A stretch of DNA of 64,000 bases from Flagellimonas allohymeniacidonis (GCF_004296335.1 NZ_SGIU01000001.1:659290-723289), one strand, 5' to 3'; positions 33,596 to 42,922 are shown, counted from the stretch's first letter. Translations and numbers: made by a program. Notes: generated by a model not told the origin, from the letters alone.

Positions 33596-34690
33596 ATGGC
33601 AAAATCCCTATTGTTCATTCCAGATATCTCTGGATATACGAAGTTCATTCAAACTACTGAAATTGAGCATAGTCAGCACGTTATTTCCGAGCTTTTGGAA
33701 GTGTTGATAAGTGCAAACACCCAAGGTTTACAGCTTGCAGAAATAGAGGGCGACGCTTTATTTTTTTATAAGGAGAATACTATTCCATCACAGGAAAACC
33801 TTTTGGCACAGATCGAGGCTATGTTCACGGCATTTTATAGCCACCTAAAATTGTTGGAGCAACACCGCATCTGTCCATGTAACGCCTGTGCCACGGCACC
33901 TAATCTTGAATTAAAAATCATTGCGCATACCGGTAATTTGACACATATAGAAGTTCAAGGAAATCGCAAACCTTTTGGTGAACAGGTTATTGAGGCGCAT
34001 AGATTGCTCAAAAATTCGGTGGATAGCGATAATTATGCCCTAATCAGTAGAAAGCTTGCCTTGGAAATTCAACTTTCACCGTATTATTCCAGCAAAGTTT
34101 TCCGGTTTCGTCAAGGTTCGGACCAGTATGATGACCGAAATATGGAATACGTATATTCTCTGATTGATACGGAAACCTTGCATCTTAAAGCACCTGAAGA
34201 ATTGCAAACAGTCAGTTTTGACCATCCTCCCCAGCTTACAAGCTCAAAAGAATTTCCGATTTCTGCACCTCAATTGTTGGAATATATTACCAACTATTCA
34301 TACCGGGATTATTGGGTGAAAGGCGTTGATAAATTTGACTATAATGAAAATGAGGTCACACGTCTGGGAACCAAGCATACCTGTGTGGTCAACGGTAAGA
34401 ATCTCGATTTTACCACGATAACCAAAGAGGCAGAGGAAGGGAACTTGATTTATGGGGAAATCACAAAGAGCCCTCCAATTGTAGACGAGTTGTATCAGTT
34501 TTTTGTAATTACACCATTGGGAGAAAATAGGTGTAGACTAGAACTACAAAACTATTGGAAAGCCAAATCTCCTATAAAAAAAATACTGATTTCTTTAGTG
34601 GGCAAAAAGTCCTTCAAAAAAGGAATGGAAAAAGCTCTTCAGGGCTTACATCAGTTTATCACCAATAAAGATTCTGGAGTTTCCCCTTAG
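33596..34690 (+). CDS. DUF2652 protein: cyclase-like domain plus SRPBCC domain
   Basis: This 364-residue cytoplasmic protein begins with LLFIPDISGYTKFIQTTE, which resembles the first metal-Asp region (F-x-D-I-x-G-F-T) of class III nucleotide cyclases; EIEGDALFFYKE resembles the second (G-D). The Cys cluster CPCNACATAP (about 92-101) is an unusual insertion. Residues about 210-355 form an SRPBCC-type lipid- or hydrophobe-binding fold (SSKEFPISAPQLLEYITN at its start). Whether it has cyclase activity is unknown. Its stop overlaps the stop of the convergent ArsR gene, whose partner is also an SRPBCC protein. The DUF2652 call is firm; the domain interpretation is mine. Confidence 0.75.
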   Translation: MAKSLLFIPDISGYTKFIQTTEIEHSQHVISELLEVLISANTQGLQLAEIEGDALFFYKENTIPSQENLLAQIEAMFTAFYSHLKLLEQHRICPCNACATAPNLELKIIAHTGNLTHIEVQGNRKPFGEQVIEAHRLLKNSVDSDNYALISRKLALEIQLSPYYSSKVFRFRQGSDQYDDRNMEYVYSLIDTETLHLKAPEELQTVSFDHPPQLTSSKEFPISAPQLLEYITNYSYRDYWVKGVDKFDYNENEVTRLGTKHTCVVNGKNLDFTTITKEAEEGNLIYGEITKSPPIVDELYQFFVITPLGENRCRLELQNYWKAKSPIKKILISLVGKKSFKKGMEKALQGLHQFITNKDSGVSP

Positions 34691-35010
34691 GAAGGCTGGT
34701 CCAAATAAGTCCCCAGATTGTTCAACGAATCGTCCCAGAAACGCTCGTAGAATTTCAACCAATGGTTGACCTCTTTCAAAGGTTCAGCATCCGCAAAGCA
34801 ATAGCGTTCCCGCCCTTTTGAGTTGATATGAATAAGCCCAGCATCTTCAAGCGTTCTCAAATGTTTGGTAACACCCTGTCGACTTATCTGAAATTGACCC
34901 GAAATCTGTGTGATGGGCATTGCAGCCGAAGCAACCACCAAGGCATGAAAAATTTCACGCCTGGTGGGGTCGGCTATGGCTTTTAAAACCCTTGTGATTT
35001 TATCCTGCAT
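34687..35010 (-). CDS. ArsR-family transcriptional regulator
   Basis: This 107-residue winged-helix protein has the ArsR form RVLKAIADPTRREIFHAL (about 6-23), then the recognition helix ISRQGVTKHLRTLEDAGL and wing GRERYCFADAEPL. No metal-binding CxC motif appears in the alpha-3 helix, so it is not a classic metal sensor. It overlaps the AHSA1 gene by 11 bp (operon). ArsR-AHSA1 pairs are widespread; the regulator usually represses its own operon. Two 16-bp sites (35453, 35494) upstream of the pair are probable operators. Its stop shares TTAG with the convergent DUF2652 gene. Confidence 0.88.
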   Translation of the reverse strand: MQDKITRVLKAIADPTRREIFHALVVASAAMPITQISGQFQISRQGVTKHLRTLEDAGLIHINSKGRERYCFADAEPLKEVNHWLKFYERFWDDSLNNLGTYLDQPS

Positions 35011-35425
35011 GTACCTCTTCCGTTAAATACCCAGCAAGAAGTGACACGCAGTTGTCCCAACCTCCGTTGAAACTTTCAAACATTTCCACTGCAGATTCTG
35101 CAGGGTAATTTGCTATTCCTGAATGCTCCAAATACAACTTGGTTTTGCCTTCCAATTCTTGTAGCTCCCATTTTACCGTGGTCTCCGTATCGGTATCCTG
35201 TACTACCCATGTGTAGACCAAGGTGTAAGGGTCGGCTTGTTTTACGGTCCCGGTAATAGGAACACAACCCTCTTCCTTAGAGGTAAAGGTATATTCATAG
35301 CCAACTTCGGCTTTAAAATCCGCCTGAATAAACCAACTTGAAATTTCCTCGGCTTTGGAAATGGCATTCCAAACCTTGTCAATGGAATGGTTAAATACTT
35401 TTTCTTTTTGAATTACATTTTTCAT
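35000..35425 (-). CDS. SRPBCC/AHSA1-domain protein
   Basis: This 141-residue protein has the AHSA1-like SRPBCC fold: KVFNHSIDKVWNAISKAEEISSWF near the N-terminus, the middle strand TGTVKQADPYTLVYTW, and the C-terminal helix with GGWDNCVSLLAGYL. The fold binds hydrophobic ligands; these stand-alone bacterial members have no proven activity. It is first in the operon, with the ArsR gene overlapping its end by 11 bp. The leader and operator region lies upstream at 35426-35570, shared with the divergent AraC gene. Confidence 0.87.
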   Translation of the reverse strand: MKNVIQKEKVFNHSIDKVWNAISKAEEISSWFIQADFKAEVGYEYTFTSKEEGCVPITGTVKQADPYTLVYTWVVQDTDTETTVKWELQELEGKTKLYLEHSGIANYPAESAVEMFESFNGGWDNCVSLLAGYLTEEVHAG

Positions 35426-35452
35426 GACTGTTCGTTTATTTTAGATTAATAT

Positions 35453-35468
35453 GCAACTATATGGTTGC
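35453..35468. promoter_or_regulatory. Operator-like site 1 (GCAAC-N6-GTTGC)
   Basis: GCAACTATATGGTTGC is a near-palindrome with perfect GCAAC/GTTGC arms. It lies 28 bp before the start of the AHSA1-ArsR operon and 103 bp from the divergent AraC start. The form is typical of ArsR-family winged-helix operators, so autoregulation by the ArsR gene is the simplest reading. Confidence 0.6.
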
Positions 35469-35493
35469 AAATATAAACAACATTTTTTAATAC

Positions 35494-35509
35494 GCAACTA
35501 TTCGGTTGC
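35494..35509. promoter_or_regulatory. Operator-like site 2 (GCAAC-N6-GTTGC)
   Basis: GCAACTATTCGGTTGC matches site 1 in both arms and the first three bases of the centre. The two sites start 41 bp apart, close to four helical turns, so two dimers would bind the same face of the DNA. Confidence 0.6.
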
Positions 35510-35570
35510 TTTTTAAATTTGAAAATCTTTGTAACGTCCCTAGCATAGAATCGTCTATCAGTAAACGGCA

Positions 35571-36650
35571 ATGATGGACGTTGAGATACTCAAAGATATA
35601 TCCCTAATGGCGAATACAATAGGGGCAGGGAATTGTTTTCTGCTGGCTGTTTCCTACTTACGAATGACAAATTCAGGTAAAGCGCACAACATAGGGATGC
35701 TTTCTGTGCTGTTTTTTATTATTGGAATGGTAATCTTGAATACGGTTCTCAATTTCGCGGATTACAAGGGTCTTGTTTACGGATTTGAACCTATTACCAA
35801 TGCTTTGACTTTTGCGATAGCACCGGTTTTGTATTTATACATTCGGTCTCTTAGCTTTCAAAATCAAACTGTTGGATTGAATTCAAAACACCTGATACAT
35901 TTTTATGTTTTCCTATCAATTACAATGGTTGCCTTGTTATTTCCTGAAAGTTCGGCTGGAATTTTCAGCAGCGAAATCATCAATGGTAAGGTTATGATAC
36001 CCTTATGGAATCTACATTTTCTTTGCTATTTGGGAGCCTCCTATCTCCTCCTTCAAAAAAATGACAATACAAAAAACAAACAGCCAAAATTTATTTTCTG
36101 GAGTATAGCATTCATTTGGGCCCTCAATTTGCTTTTCTACCTGTTTAGGACTTTCGTGCACGGGCTTCCCAATCTCCTTTACCTAAATATTACTTTGCTT
36201 TTTACCGCGGTAATGCTTTGGTTTTCTTATGCAAGGCTTGTGGTTTACAATAAAAGTGAATCGCTAAGAATTCGCAACATCCAAAATGGGAATAAACAAT
36301 TGATGAATCTTAACTTGGAATCCATCGTTGCTGATATTTTGAAGAATCAATATTATCGTAATCCAGAATTGAATATTCGAAGGCTTTCCCGAGAACTTGA
36401 TATTCCATATCACGAACTTAGCACCTTGATCAATAGCACATACCACAAGAACTTTAATGAGTTCATCAACGGATTTCGAATCAAGGAGGTTGAGGAAGCA
36501 TTGAAATCAGGAGAGCACACTTCGCTTACAATTATGGGTATCGCCCAAAAAGCGGGTTTTAGGTCAAGCTCAGCCTTCTATTCCGCTTTTAAAAAAGAAA
36601 AAGGAACCACCCCAAAGGCTTTTATCGCACGCCACTGTCATTCCGCTTAG
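35571..36650 (+). CDS. Membrane-anchored AraC-family regulator
   Basis: This 359-residue protein has about seven hydrophobic segments in residues 10-230 (for example MLSVLFFIIGMVIL, FAIAPVLYLYI, FLSITMVALLF) and a cytoplasmic C-terminal AraC domain. Its two helix-turn-helices are in IRRLSRELDIPYHELSTLI and IMGIAQKAGFRSSSAFYSAF, followed by KEKGTTPKAF. This architecture is common in Bacteroidota and resembles the regulator at 51308. The ligand is unknown. The start may be 35571 or the ATG 3 bp later. It lies upstream of an M61-like peptidase gene (97-bp gap), a possible target. Confidence 0.85.
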   Translation: MMDVEILKDISLMANTIGAGNCFLLAVSYLRMTNSGKAHNIGMLSVLFFIIGMVILNTVLNFADYKGLVYGFEPITNALTFAIAPVLYLYIRSLSFQNQTVGLNSKHLIHFYVFLSITMVALLFPESSAGIFSSEIINGKVMIPLWNLHFLCYLGASYLLLQKNDNTKNKQPKFIFWSIAFIWALNLLFYLFRTFVHGLPNLLYLNITLLFTAVMLWFSYARLVVYNKSESLRIRNIQNGNKQLMNLNLESIVADILKNQYYRNPELNIRRLSRELDIPYHELSTLINSTYHKNFNEFINGFRIKEVEEALKSGEHTSLTIMGIAQKAGFRSSSAFYSAFKKEKGTTPKAFIARHCHSA

Positions 36651-36747
36651 ACTTTGTTCGGATTTGCAAAAGTGGACATCTCTCATTATCAAAATGTCGT
36701 TTAATTGGATAGTATTGTGCTACTATTCATCAATTAAATCCGACAAA

Positions 36748-38196
36748 ATGAAAATTTCATTTAAACTATTTCTGCTGATGATGTTTATCATGGGCATCAT
36801 CAAAGCAAAGGCACAACATCAATATCAGGTAGTTGTGGAGAATCCAAACACCATACGTGTGAATGCGACACTCTTGGTTCAAGGAAAGGAATTGCATCTG
36901 CCCATAATGTCTGCCGATAACCTTCCTGACGGTCCAGCAGCACTTATTAAAAATATACAGTTGACAGATTCAAATGGGAATCAAGTTAAAGTGGAGAGTT
37001 CCAAAAACAATGGAAATTATTTCACCTGGCAAATGGAGAAAACGGCTACTAAACTCAACCTTCAGTATGAAATAGATATGAAACATGACCAATACAAATG
37101 GCCATTTGGAGTAGAGGAGATTTCCTATAGAACGGAAGAAGGTTTTATGATTGTCGGGCGCTATCTGTTTATTGTTCCCAATTTTGGCGAAGAAGATCGC
37201 TACGCAGTAGATTTCGAGTTACCAAAAGCCTGGTCTGTCAGTAGCCCATGGAGTACAGATTCAACGTTTCATTTTTCAGAATTGAGTGGCAGTGAACTCC
37301 GTGACAATGTATTGTTTGTAGGCACGCATAGGGAAGAAGCAGTAACGGTCGGACCAACGACCTTGCGATTGGTTCTTGGGCCAAGTCTTCAAGAAGACAA
37401 GGCAACCATTCTCAGTTATCTCCGACCCAACATGGAGGCAATCGGAACTCTATTTGGAAGTGCCCCAAAAAGCTCCTACCTCGTTGTTATGCAAGAAGGA
37501 CCTATAGCCGGTGGCGCTTTCAACCAAAGCTACAGTATGTTGGTGGAAAAGCCCATTAATAAGGCATCTTCAGCTTTGTGGGGACACGGTATGATCCACG
37601 AAACCTTTCATTTATGGAATGGACGGGGTCTAGTTCCCGAAACCCAAATGGAATGGTTTAAGGAAGGTGTTACTGAATATCTGAGCATTCAAATCCAATC
37701 AAAAACCAAATCCCTGCCTAGAAAAAATGTAGAAAAAAAATTGGAGAATGCCTATCGTCGATATTTTCTTGCTACCATGATGGGACAATCCAGTTCTTTA
37801 CAGGAAGCAGGCAACAACAAGCATCAAAATCGAATGAAGATTTATGGTCTTGGGACTTTCTTTGCTTTCATTTTGGATATTGAAATCAGACATGCCAATC
37901 AAAATTCAAAAGGTCTGGATGAAGTAATGCGCTTGATGTATCAGGAAATGGCTATAAAGGAAGAAAGATATACCTTGGAAGACGTGAAACGCTACGTTAA
38001 TATTGTAGCGGGCAAAAATCTGGATACCTTGTTTGAATCCTACGTTACGGGTACAAAGCCATTGAATGTCAATATGCATTTGAAAAAAGGGGGTATGCTA
38101 TTGAGCACCATGTTTGACGAGGCTTATCTGGACTCTGACCCGCAATCAAGTTCGTTTGGAAAATCAATTCAAAACGCCGTTTTGGGCTGGAATTAA
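36748..38196 (+). CDS. Exported zinc metallopeptidase (M61/M1-like)
   Basis: This 482-residue protein starts at ATG 36748 with a signal peptide (FKLFLLMMFIMGIIKAKAQ). The frame is open further upstream, but only this start gives a signal. The zinc site is H284-E-T-F-H288 (MIHETFHLWNG), followed by E306 in EWFKEGVTEYL, giving HExxH-x17-E, close to M1 and M61 peptidases. The N-terminal half is a beta-rich domain like the M61 N-domain; the C-terminal part is helical. It would act in the periplasm or outside the cell. Likely peptide substrate is unknown. Confidence 0.8.
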   Translation: MKISFKLFLLMMFIMGIIKAKAQHQYQVVVENPNTIRVNATLLVQGKELHLPIMSADNLPDGPAALIKNIQLTDSNGNQVKVESSKNNGNYFTWQMEKTATKLNLQYEIDMKHDQYKWPFGVEEISYRTEEGFMIVGRYLFIVPNFGEEDRYAVDFELPKAWSVSSPWSTDSTFHFSELSGSELRDNVLFVGTHREEAVTVGPTTLRLVLGPSLQEDKATILSYLRPNMEAIGTLFGSAPKSSYLVVMQEGPIAGGAFNQSYSMLVEKPINKASSALWGHGMIHETFHLWNGRGLVPETQMEWFKEGVTEYLSIQIQSKTKSLPRKNVEKKLENAYRRYFLATMMGQSSSLQEAGNNKHQNRMKIYGLGTFFAFILDIEIRHANQNSKGLDEVMRLMYQEMAIKEERYTLEDVKRYVNIVAGKNLDTLFESYVTGTKPLNVNMHLKKGGMLLSTMFDEAYLDSDPQSSSFGKSIQNAVLGWN

Positions 38197-38351
38197 GGTC
38201 GAGATGAAGATTGGTGAGGTTTAGAAGAAGGCACTGAAATTTTGTTGGCAGTTGCCCTGAGAAAAGAATCATTTTATTTCACATTTCATTTAGATATTAC
38301 GACTAGTGTTTTGGTTATCTTACGGTGCTAATTCAACCAAAACTGACACAG

Positions 38352-41300
38352 ATGATTCGTTCTTTCAAAACTTGTTTTGCCTCATTTCTTATTGTTTTAC
38401 TTTGTTCAACCACCTACGCCCAAAAACCTGACTCTACTACTTTCAAAGGTCTTAAATTTAGAACTTTGGGTCCTGCACTGACCTCTGGTCGTATTGCAGA
38501 TATTGCCATCCATCCCAAAAATGAAAGTGTATGGTATGTGGCTGTGGGTTCAGGAGGAGTCTGGAAAACTATCAACGCTGGTACCACTTGGGAACCCATT
38601 TTCGATAAGCAAACGTCTTACTCCATTGGTTGCGTGACCATAGACCCCAACAATCCAAGTACGGTATGGGTAGGCACTGGAGAAAATGTCGGTGGTCGCC
38701 ATGTAGGTTTTGGTGATGGCATTTATGTGAGCCATGACGAGGGAAAAACTTGGAAAAACATGGGCTTAAAAGCCTCAGAACATATTTCTAAAATCATGGT
38801 CCACCCATCCAATTCCAATATCATTTGGGCTGCTGTGCAAGGTCCCCTTTGGAGCAAAGGAGGGGAGCGGGGGCTATACAAGTCCATCGATGGCGGAAAA
38901 ACTTGGAACATAACATTGGGGAATAACGAGTGGACCGGGGTTACCGATATTGTTATGGACCATACCAACCCAGATGTACTGTATGCGGCCACATGGGATA
39001 GACACAGAACAGTTGCCGCCTATATGGGAGGCGGACCCGGGTCAGGAATTCACAAAAGTGTTGATGGCGGAGAGACATGGTCCAAATTGACCAATGGCAT
39101 ACCTAAATCCAACTTGGGTAAAATTGGATTGGCCTTATCACCCTTTAATAATGAGGTTATTTATGCGGCCATTGAATTAGATCGCAAAAAAGGGGGCGTA
39201 TTTATTTCAAGAAACCAAGGAGCCTCATGGACCAAACAATCCGATGCCGTTTCTGGGGGTACAGGCCCACATTATTATCAAGAGCTATACGCCTCCCCAC
39301 ATCAAGAAGGCAAACTTTACCTGATGAGCAACTACGTTCAGGTATCTGATGACCATGGAAAGCATTTTGAACAAATGAATGAGGATAAAAAGCATGTGGA
39401 CAGCCATGCCATGGCCTTTAAAAAATCAGACCCCAATTATGTGCTCTTTGGAACTGATGGTGGGCTTTACGAATCCTATGATCTAACAAAAACATGGCGA
39501 TATTTTAGAAACTTGCCGGTAACACAGTACTATAAGGTGGCTGTGGATGATGCGGAGCCTTTTTATCATATTTATGGCGGAACTCAGGATAATGGTTCTC
39601 ATGGAGGACCATCACGCACCAAAAGCAAAGCTGGAATATTAAGTCAAGATTGGTGGATAACCTTGGGAGCGGATGGTCATCAGTCCGCAACGGAGCCAGG
39701 TAATCCAGATATTACTTATGGAGAATTTCAACAAGGATGGTTGTGGAGAATTGACCAAACCACAGGTGAGACGGTCTTTATACAGCCGCAGCCCAAAGCA
39801 GGTGAACCACATGAACGGTTCAATTGGGATGCTCCCATTTTAGTGAGCCCACACAAGCCGACGCGATTGTACTTTGCATCGTATCGTGTTTGGAAATCTG
39901 AAAATAGGGGGGATGATTGGACTGCTATCAGCGGAGATCTTACAAGAAATGAAGAGCGTCTCGAATTGCCCATTCTGGGCAAAAAGCAAAGTTGGGACAA
40001 CCCTTGGGACGTTGGGGCCATGTCCAACTACAACACCATTACTTCTTTGGCCGAATCCCCAATCCAAGAAGGGTTGATCTATGCGGGTACCGACGATGGT
40101 ATTCTTCAGGTATCGGAGGATGGTGGAAGCAATTGGCGTAAAATTATGTTGGGGAACATCAAAGGCGTACCCAATAGAGCTTTTGTCAATGATGTACGCG
40201 CCGATTTGTTTGATGCCAATACCGTTTATTTGGTGTTGGACAACCATAAGGAAGGAGATTACAAACCCTATCTTCTTAAAAGTAGCGATCGAGGCAGAAC
40301 CTGGAATTTTATGAATGGTAACCTTCCAAAAACACTACTGACTTGGCGCGTGGTTCAAGACCATGTGAAAAAAGATTTGTTGTTTGCTGCAACAGAATAC
40401 GGTGTCTATTTTACCAATAACGGAGGTTCCAATTGGATGCCACTAAAAGGAGGATTGCCTACCATTTCTTTCCGGGATATCACCATTCAACGAAGAGAAG
40501 ATGACTTGGTTGGGGCATCATTTGGAAGGGGTTTTTATGTATTAGATGATATTTCCCCATTAAGGGAATTCAATTCAAGCACCATGTCCACTCCAACCTT
40601 GTTTAAAGTGAAGCCGACCTATTGGTATGTGGAAAAAGATGAAGTCTATGGTCAGGGGAATGCAGAATTTGCTGGAAAAAACCCAGCATTTGGAGCTACA
40701 TTCACGTATTTCCTTCCAGATAAATTAAAGACTATTAAGGATACACGTAAGGAGCGGGAAAAGGAATTGAACAAGCAGAAAGCCAATATTCCATTTCCGG
40801 GATGGGATGTATTGGACGAAGAGAAAAATCAGGAGAAGCCCAATATTGTGCTCATGGTTAAGGACGCCAATGGGAATTTGGTAAACACCGTAAACGGTAC
40901 AAACAAAAAAGGGTTCAATAGAGTGGCCTGGGATTTGACCTATGCCAGCAGAACGGGCATACCTTTAAAAAAGCCCAAAGGTGACGATAGCTTTTTTAGC
41001 TCGCCCTTTCAAGCGACACCGGGAAATTATACAGTCGAACTGAACCAATGGGTCGACGGAGAGTTAAAATCGCTATCCACACCACAAAGCTTTGAGGTAA
41101 AAAGACTCTCAACCGGGGCTTTGCCGCCCAAACCTGTTGAGGAAATTGTTGCTTTCCGTACTGAATTTCAAAAATTCAGTCAAGATTTGATGGCTACAAA
41201 CAAAGTATTGGAAAAGAGCATGGCAAAAGTGGACGCCATGAAAAGGGCCTTCAAGCAAGCACAACGACCTAGTGCAGCTTTGGCTTCGAACATTTATAAA

Positions 41301-41600
41301 GCTGAGAAATTGTTGCAATCCCTAAAAACTAGCCTAAAGGGTAGCGGAGCTAAAAATGAAGTAGGGGAGCGCAATCCACCTTCTCCGGAAGATGGCTCAT
41401 TTATTGGATACGTCGGTCTTGGAAATACGTATGGCCCTACGGGAAATCAGAAGGCGGCCATGGCTAGGGCCAAAAATCAATTGCAAGAAATCAAAAAAGA
41501 ACTTAACGCCGTTGCAAATACTACCCTGCCTGGTCTAGAAGCAAGTTTAAAGGCAGCAGGGGCACCATGGATAGAGGGACAGGGACTCATTAACGATTAA
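38352..41600 (+). CDS. Secreted sortilin/VPS10-like BNR-repeat propeller protein
   Basis: This 1082-residue protein has a signal peptide (ASFLIVLLCSTTYAQ, start ATG 38352; a GTG 27 bp upstream is possible). Asp-box/BNR repeats of the form S-x-D-G-G-x-T-W occur many times: NAGTTWEPI, DEGKTWKNM, DGGKTWNI, DGGETWSKL, NQGASWTKQ, RGDDWTAI, DGGSNWRKI, RGRTWNFM and NNGGSNWMPL, forming one or two ten-bladed or seven-bladed propellers up to about residue 740. The last 340 residues hold a beta domain and a long Lys/Ala-rich helical region (about 930-1070). Related proteins are annotated glycosyl hydrolase, but I see no catalytic motif. An exported methyltransferase gene follows after 6 bp. Confidence 0.82.
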   Translation: MIRSFKTCFASFLIVLLCSTTYAQKPDSTTFKGLKFRTLGPALTSGRIADIAIHPKNESVWYVAVGSGGVWKTINAGTTWEPIFDKQTSYSIGCVTIDPNNPSTVWVGTGENVGGRHVGFGDGIYVSHDEGKTWKNMGLKASEHISKIMVHPSNSNIIWAAVQGPLWSKGGERGLYKSIDGGKTWNITLGNNEWTGVTDIVMDHTNPDVLYAATWDRHRTVAAYMGGGPGSGIHKSVDGGETWSKLTNGIPKSNLGKIGLALSPFNNEVIYAAIELDRKKGGVFISRNQGASWTKQSDAVSGGTGPHYYQELYASPHQEGKLYLMSNYVQVSDDHGKHFEQMNEDKKHVDSHAMAFKKSDPNYVLFGTDGGLYESYDLTKTWRYFRNLPVTQYYKVAVDDAEPFYHIYGGTQDNGSHGGPSRTKSKAGILSQDWWITLGADGHQSATEPGNPDITYGEFQQGWLWRIDQTTGETVFIQPQPKAGEPHERFNWDAPILVSPHKPTRLYFASYRVWKSENRGDDWTAISGDLTRNEERLELPILGKKQSWDNPWDVGAMSNYNTITSLAESPIQEGLIYAGTDDGILQVSEDGGSNWRKIMLGNIKGVPNRAFVNDVRADLFDANTVYLVLDNHKEGDYKPYLLKSSDRGRTWNFMNGNLPKTLLTWRVVQDHVKKDLLFAATEYGVYFTNNGGSNWMPLKGGLPTISFRDITIQRREDDLVGASFGRGFYVLDDISPLREFNSSTMSTPTLFKVKPTYWYVEKDEVYGQGNAEFAGKNPAFGATFTYFLPDKLKTIKDTRKEREKELNKQKANIPFPGWDVLDEEKNQEKPNIVLMVKDANGNLVNTVNGTNKKGFNRVAWDLTYASRTGIPLKKPKGDDSFFSSPFQATPGNYTVELNQWVDGELKSLSTPQSFEVKRLSTGALPPKPVEEIVAFRTEFQKFSQDLMATNKVLEKSMAKVDAMKRAFKQAQRPSAALASNIYKAEKLLQSLKTSLKGSGAKNEVGERNPPSPEDGSFIGYVGLGNTYGPTGNQKAAMARAKNQLQEIKKELNAVANTTLPGLEASLKAAGAPWIEGQGLIND

Positions 41601-41606
41601 TACTAT

Positions 41607-42254
41607 ATGAATTTGAAACAAATAGGGCTTATGTTGGGCCTTCTGGTATCCATCCAGATTCAAGCACAATACTCCGCATACGATTGGGAAGATAGGGACA
41701 CATGGATGAAGACTACATCACTTTTGGCTAAGGCAGGAGTTGAAATTGGTGATTCAGTCGCCGATATCGGATGTCACGAAGGCTATTTGTCCATGCATTT
41801 GGCCCGAAAGGTCTCCACTAGCGGTAGGGTGTATTCTGTGGATGTAAGAGACGACCGTTTGGCCACCTTGAGGAGGAATGCGAATGACAGAGGATTTACC
41901 AATATTGTGACCATACTAGGGGACTATGACGATCCCAAATTACCGGATAATACGCTAGACCACGTTTTTGTGATTGATACCTATCATGAAATAAGAGCAC
42001 ACAAAAAAGTACTTGGCCATATTCGAAAAGCCTTAAAGAAAGGTGGTGGTTTAATGGTCATGGAAAAACTGAAGAAAAAGGTGCGTGGGAAATCCCGGGA
42101 AGATCAAGTGGATGCCCATTCACTATCTATGGGCTATGTAAGGAAAGAACTGGAATTAGCTGGGTTTGAAATCGTAGATCAAATCAACGATCATGGTCTT
42201 TGGGAGCGGGAAGCAGACAAACAAATGTGGGTTCTTTTTGCGATAAAACCTTAG
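41607..42254 (+). CDS. Class I SAM-dependent methyltransferase with signal peptide
   Basis: This 215-residue protein has methyltransferase motif I in VADIGCHEGYLSMHLA (about 51-66), SVDVRDDRL for motif II, and DHVFVIDTYHEI and GGGLMVMEK as motifs IV and V. The N-terminus (LMLGLLVSIQIQAQ) is a convincing signal peptide with an AQ cleavage site near residue 21. The enzyme family normally works in the cytoplasm, where SAM is present. It lies 6 bp after the propeller gene and both carry export signals. Possibilities are a periplasmic enzyme with imported SAM, a repurposed binding fold, or a lipid-facing enzyme. The function is open. Confidence 0.75.
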   Translation: MNLKQIGLMLGLLVSIQIQAQYSAYDWEDRDTWMKTTSLLAKAGVEIGDSVADIGCHEGYLSMHLARKVSTSGRVYSVDVRDDRLATLRRNANDRGFTNIVTILGDYDDPKLPDNTLDHVFVIDTYHEIRAHKKVLGHIRKALKKGGGLMVMEKLKKKVRGKSREDQVDAHSLSMGYVRKELELAGFEIVDQINDHGLWEREADKQMWVLFAIKP

Positions 42255-42264
42255 GGTACTTAGG

Positions 42265-42741
42265 TTATTGCGCCCTTCTTTGGTAGACATAGCTTTGGAT
42301 ACCAGGTAAATCTTGACCAATTTGGTTAAAAAGACGATCCCCTGATATGGTAAGGAAACTTAAAGCAGCATTTCCGCCAAAACCAACTGCGGACTGGTCT
42401 GCAAACCATGTTCCGGTTCCTATGACGGTTTCTGAGCAGTCAATATTAAATTGGTCCCCGGTAATTGGGGTTATCGTCAAATCAGTTTGTTCCAGGGTCC
42501 AAACAAAATCTCCATCAATCAGCAAAGTTCCTGAAATACAATCCAACTCATTCATCAAATTAGAGGAAGCTGTTCCATCATTATTCAAATCTTGACCTGG
42601 ATTAATGTTGACTTCGACCAAATCCCATAACCCGATAACATCAAAGTTCAAGGGGTCAGCATCTTCCACGCCATCGTCGACATTGCAGGAAAGGATGGTG
42701 AGCAAGAAGGTACATCCCCACAGTAGTTTACAATTCTTCAT
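42265..42741 (-). CDS. Hypothetical lipocalin-like lipoprotein
   Basis: With start ATG 42741 this is a 158-residue lipoprotein, signal ending LLTILSC (Cys19), followed by an Asp-rich linker (NVDDGVEDADP). The rest, with GLWDLVEVNINPGQD, SGTLLIDGDFVWTLE and GTGTWFAD, fits the short beta-barrel of lipocalin-like proteins common in Bacteroidota. Two Cys (in ELDCISG and IDCSE) may form a disulfide. The frame is open 93 bp upstream, but that gives no signal. No function can be assigned. It ends 10 bp from the stop of the convergent methyltransferase gene. Confidence 0.65.
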   Translation of the reverse strand: MKNCKLLWGCTFLLTILSCNVDDGVEDADPLNFDVIGLWDLVEVNINPGQDLNNDGTASSNLMNELDCISGTLLIDGDFVWTLEQTDLTITPITGDQFNIDCSETVIGTGTWFADQSAVGFGGNAALSFLTISGDRLFNQIGQDLPGIQSYVYQRRAQ

Positions 42742-42922
42742 CGCTTTTTTTCGCAATTTATATAGAAGTTGTTCCATATTCCAAAAGGTTGCTTTAAAAT
42801 CCCTTCCATTTAAAACGGAAAAAACCTGTTTCACCTTATACGTTGGTCGATAATTCAGCGAACTTCATACTAAAGATGTTCCTTTTTCGTTTCAGAAGCA
42901 TAACCCCAATACCCCACGTATT

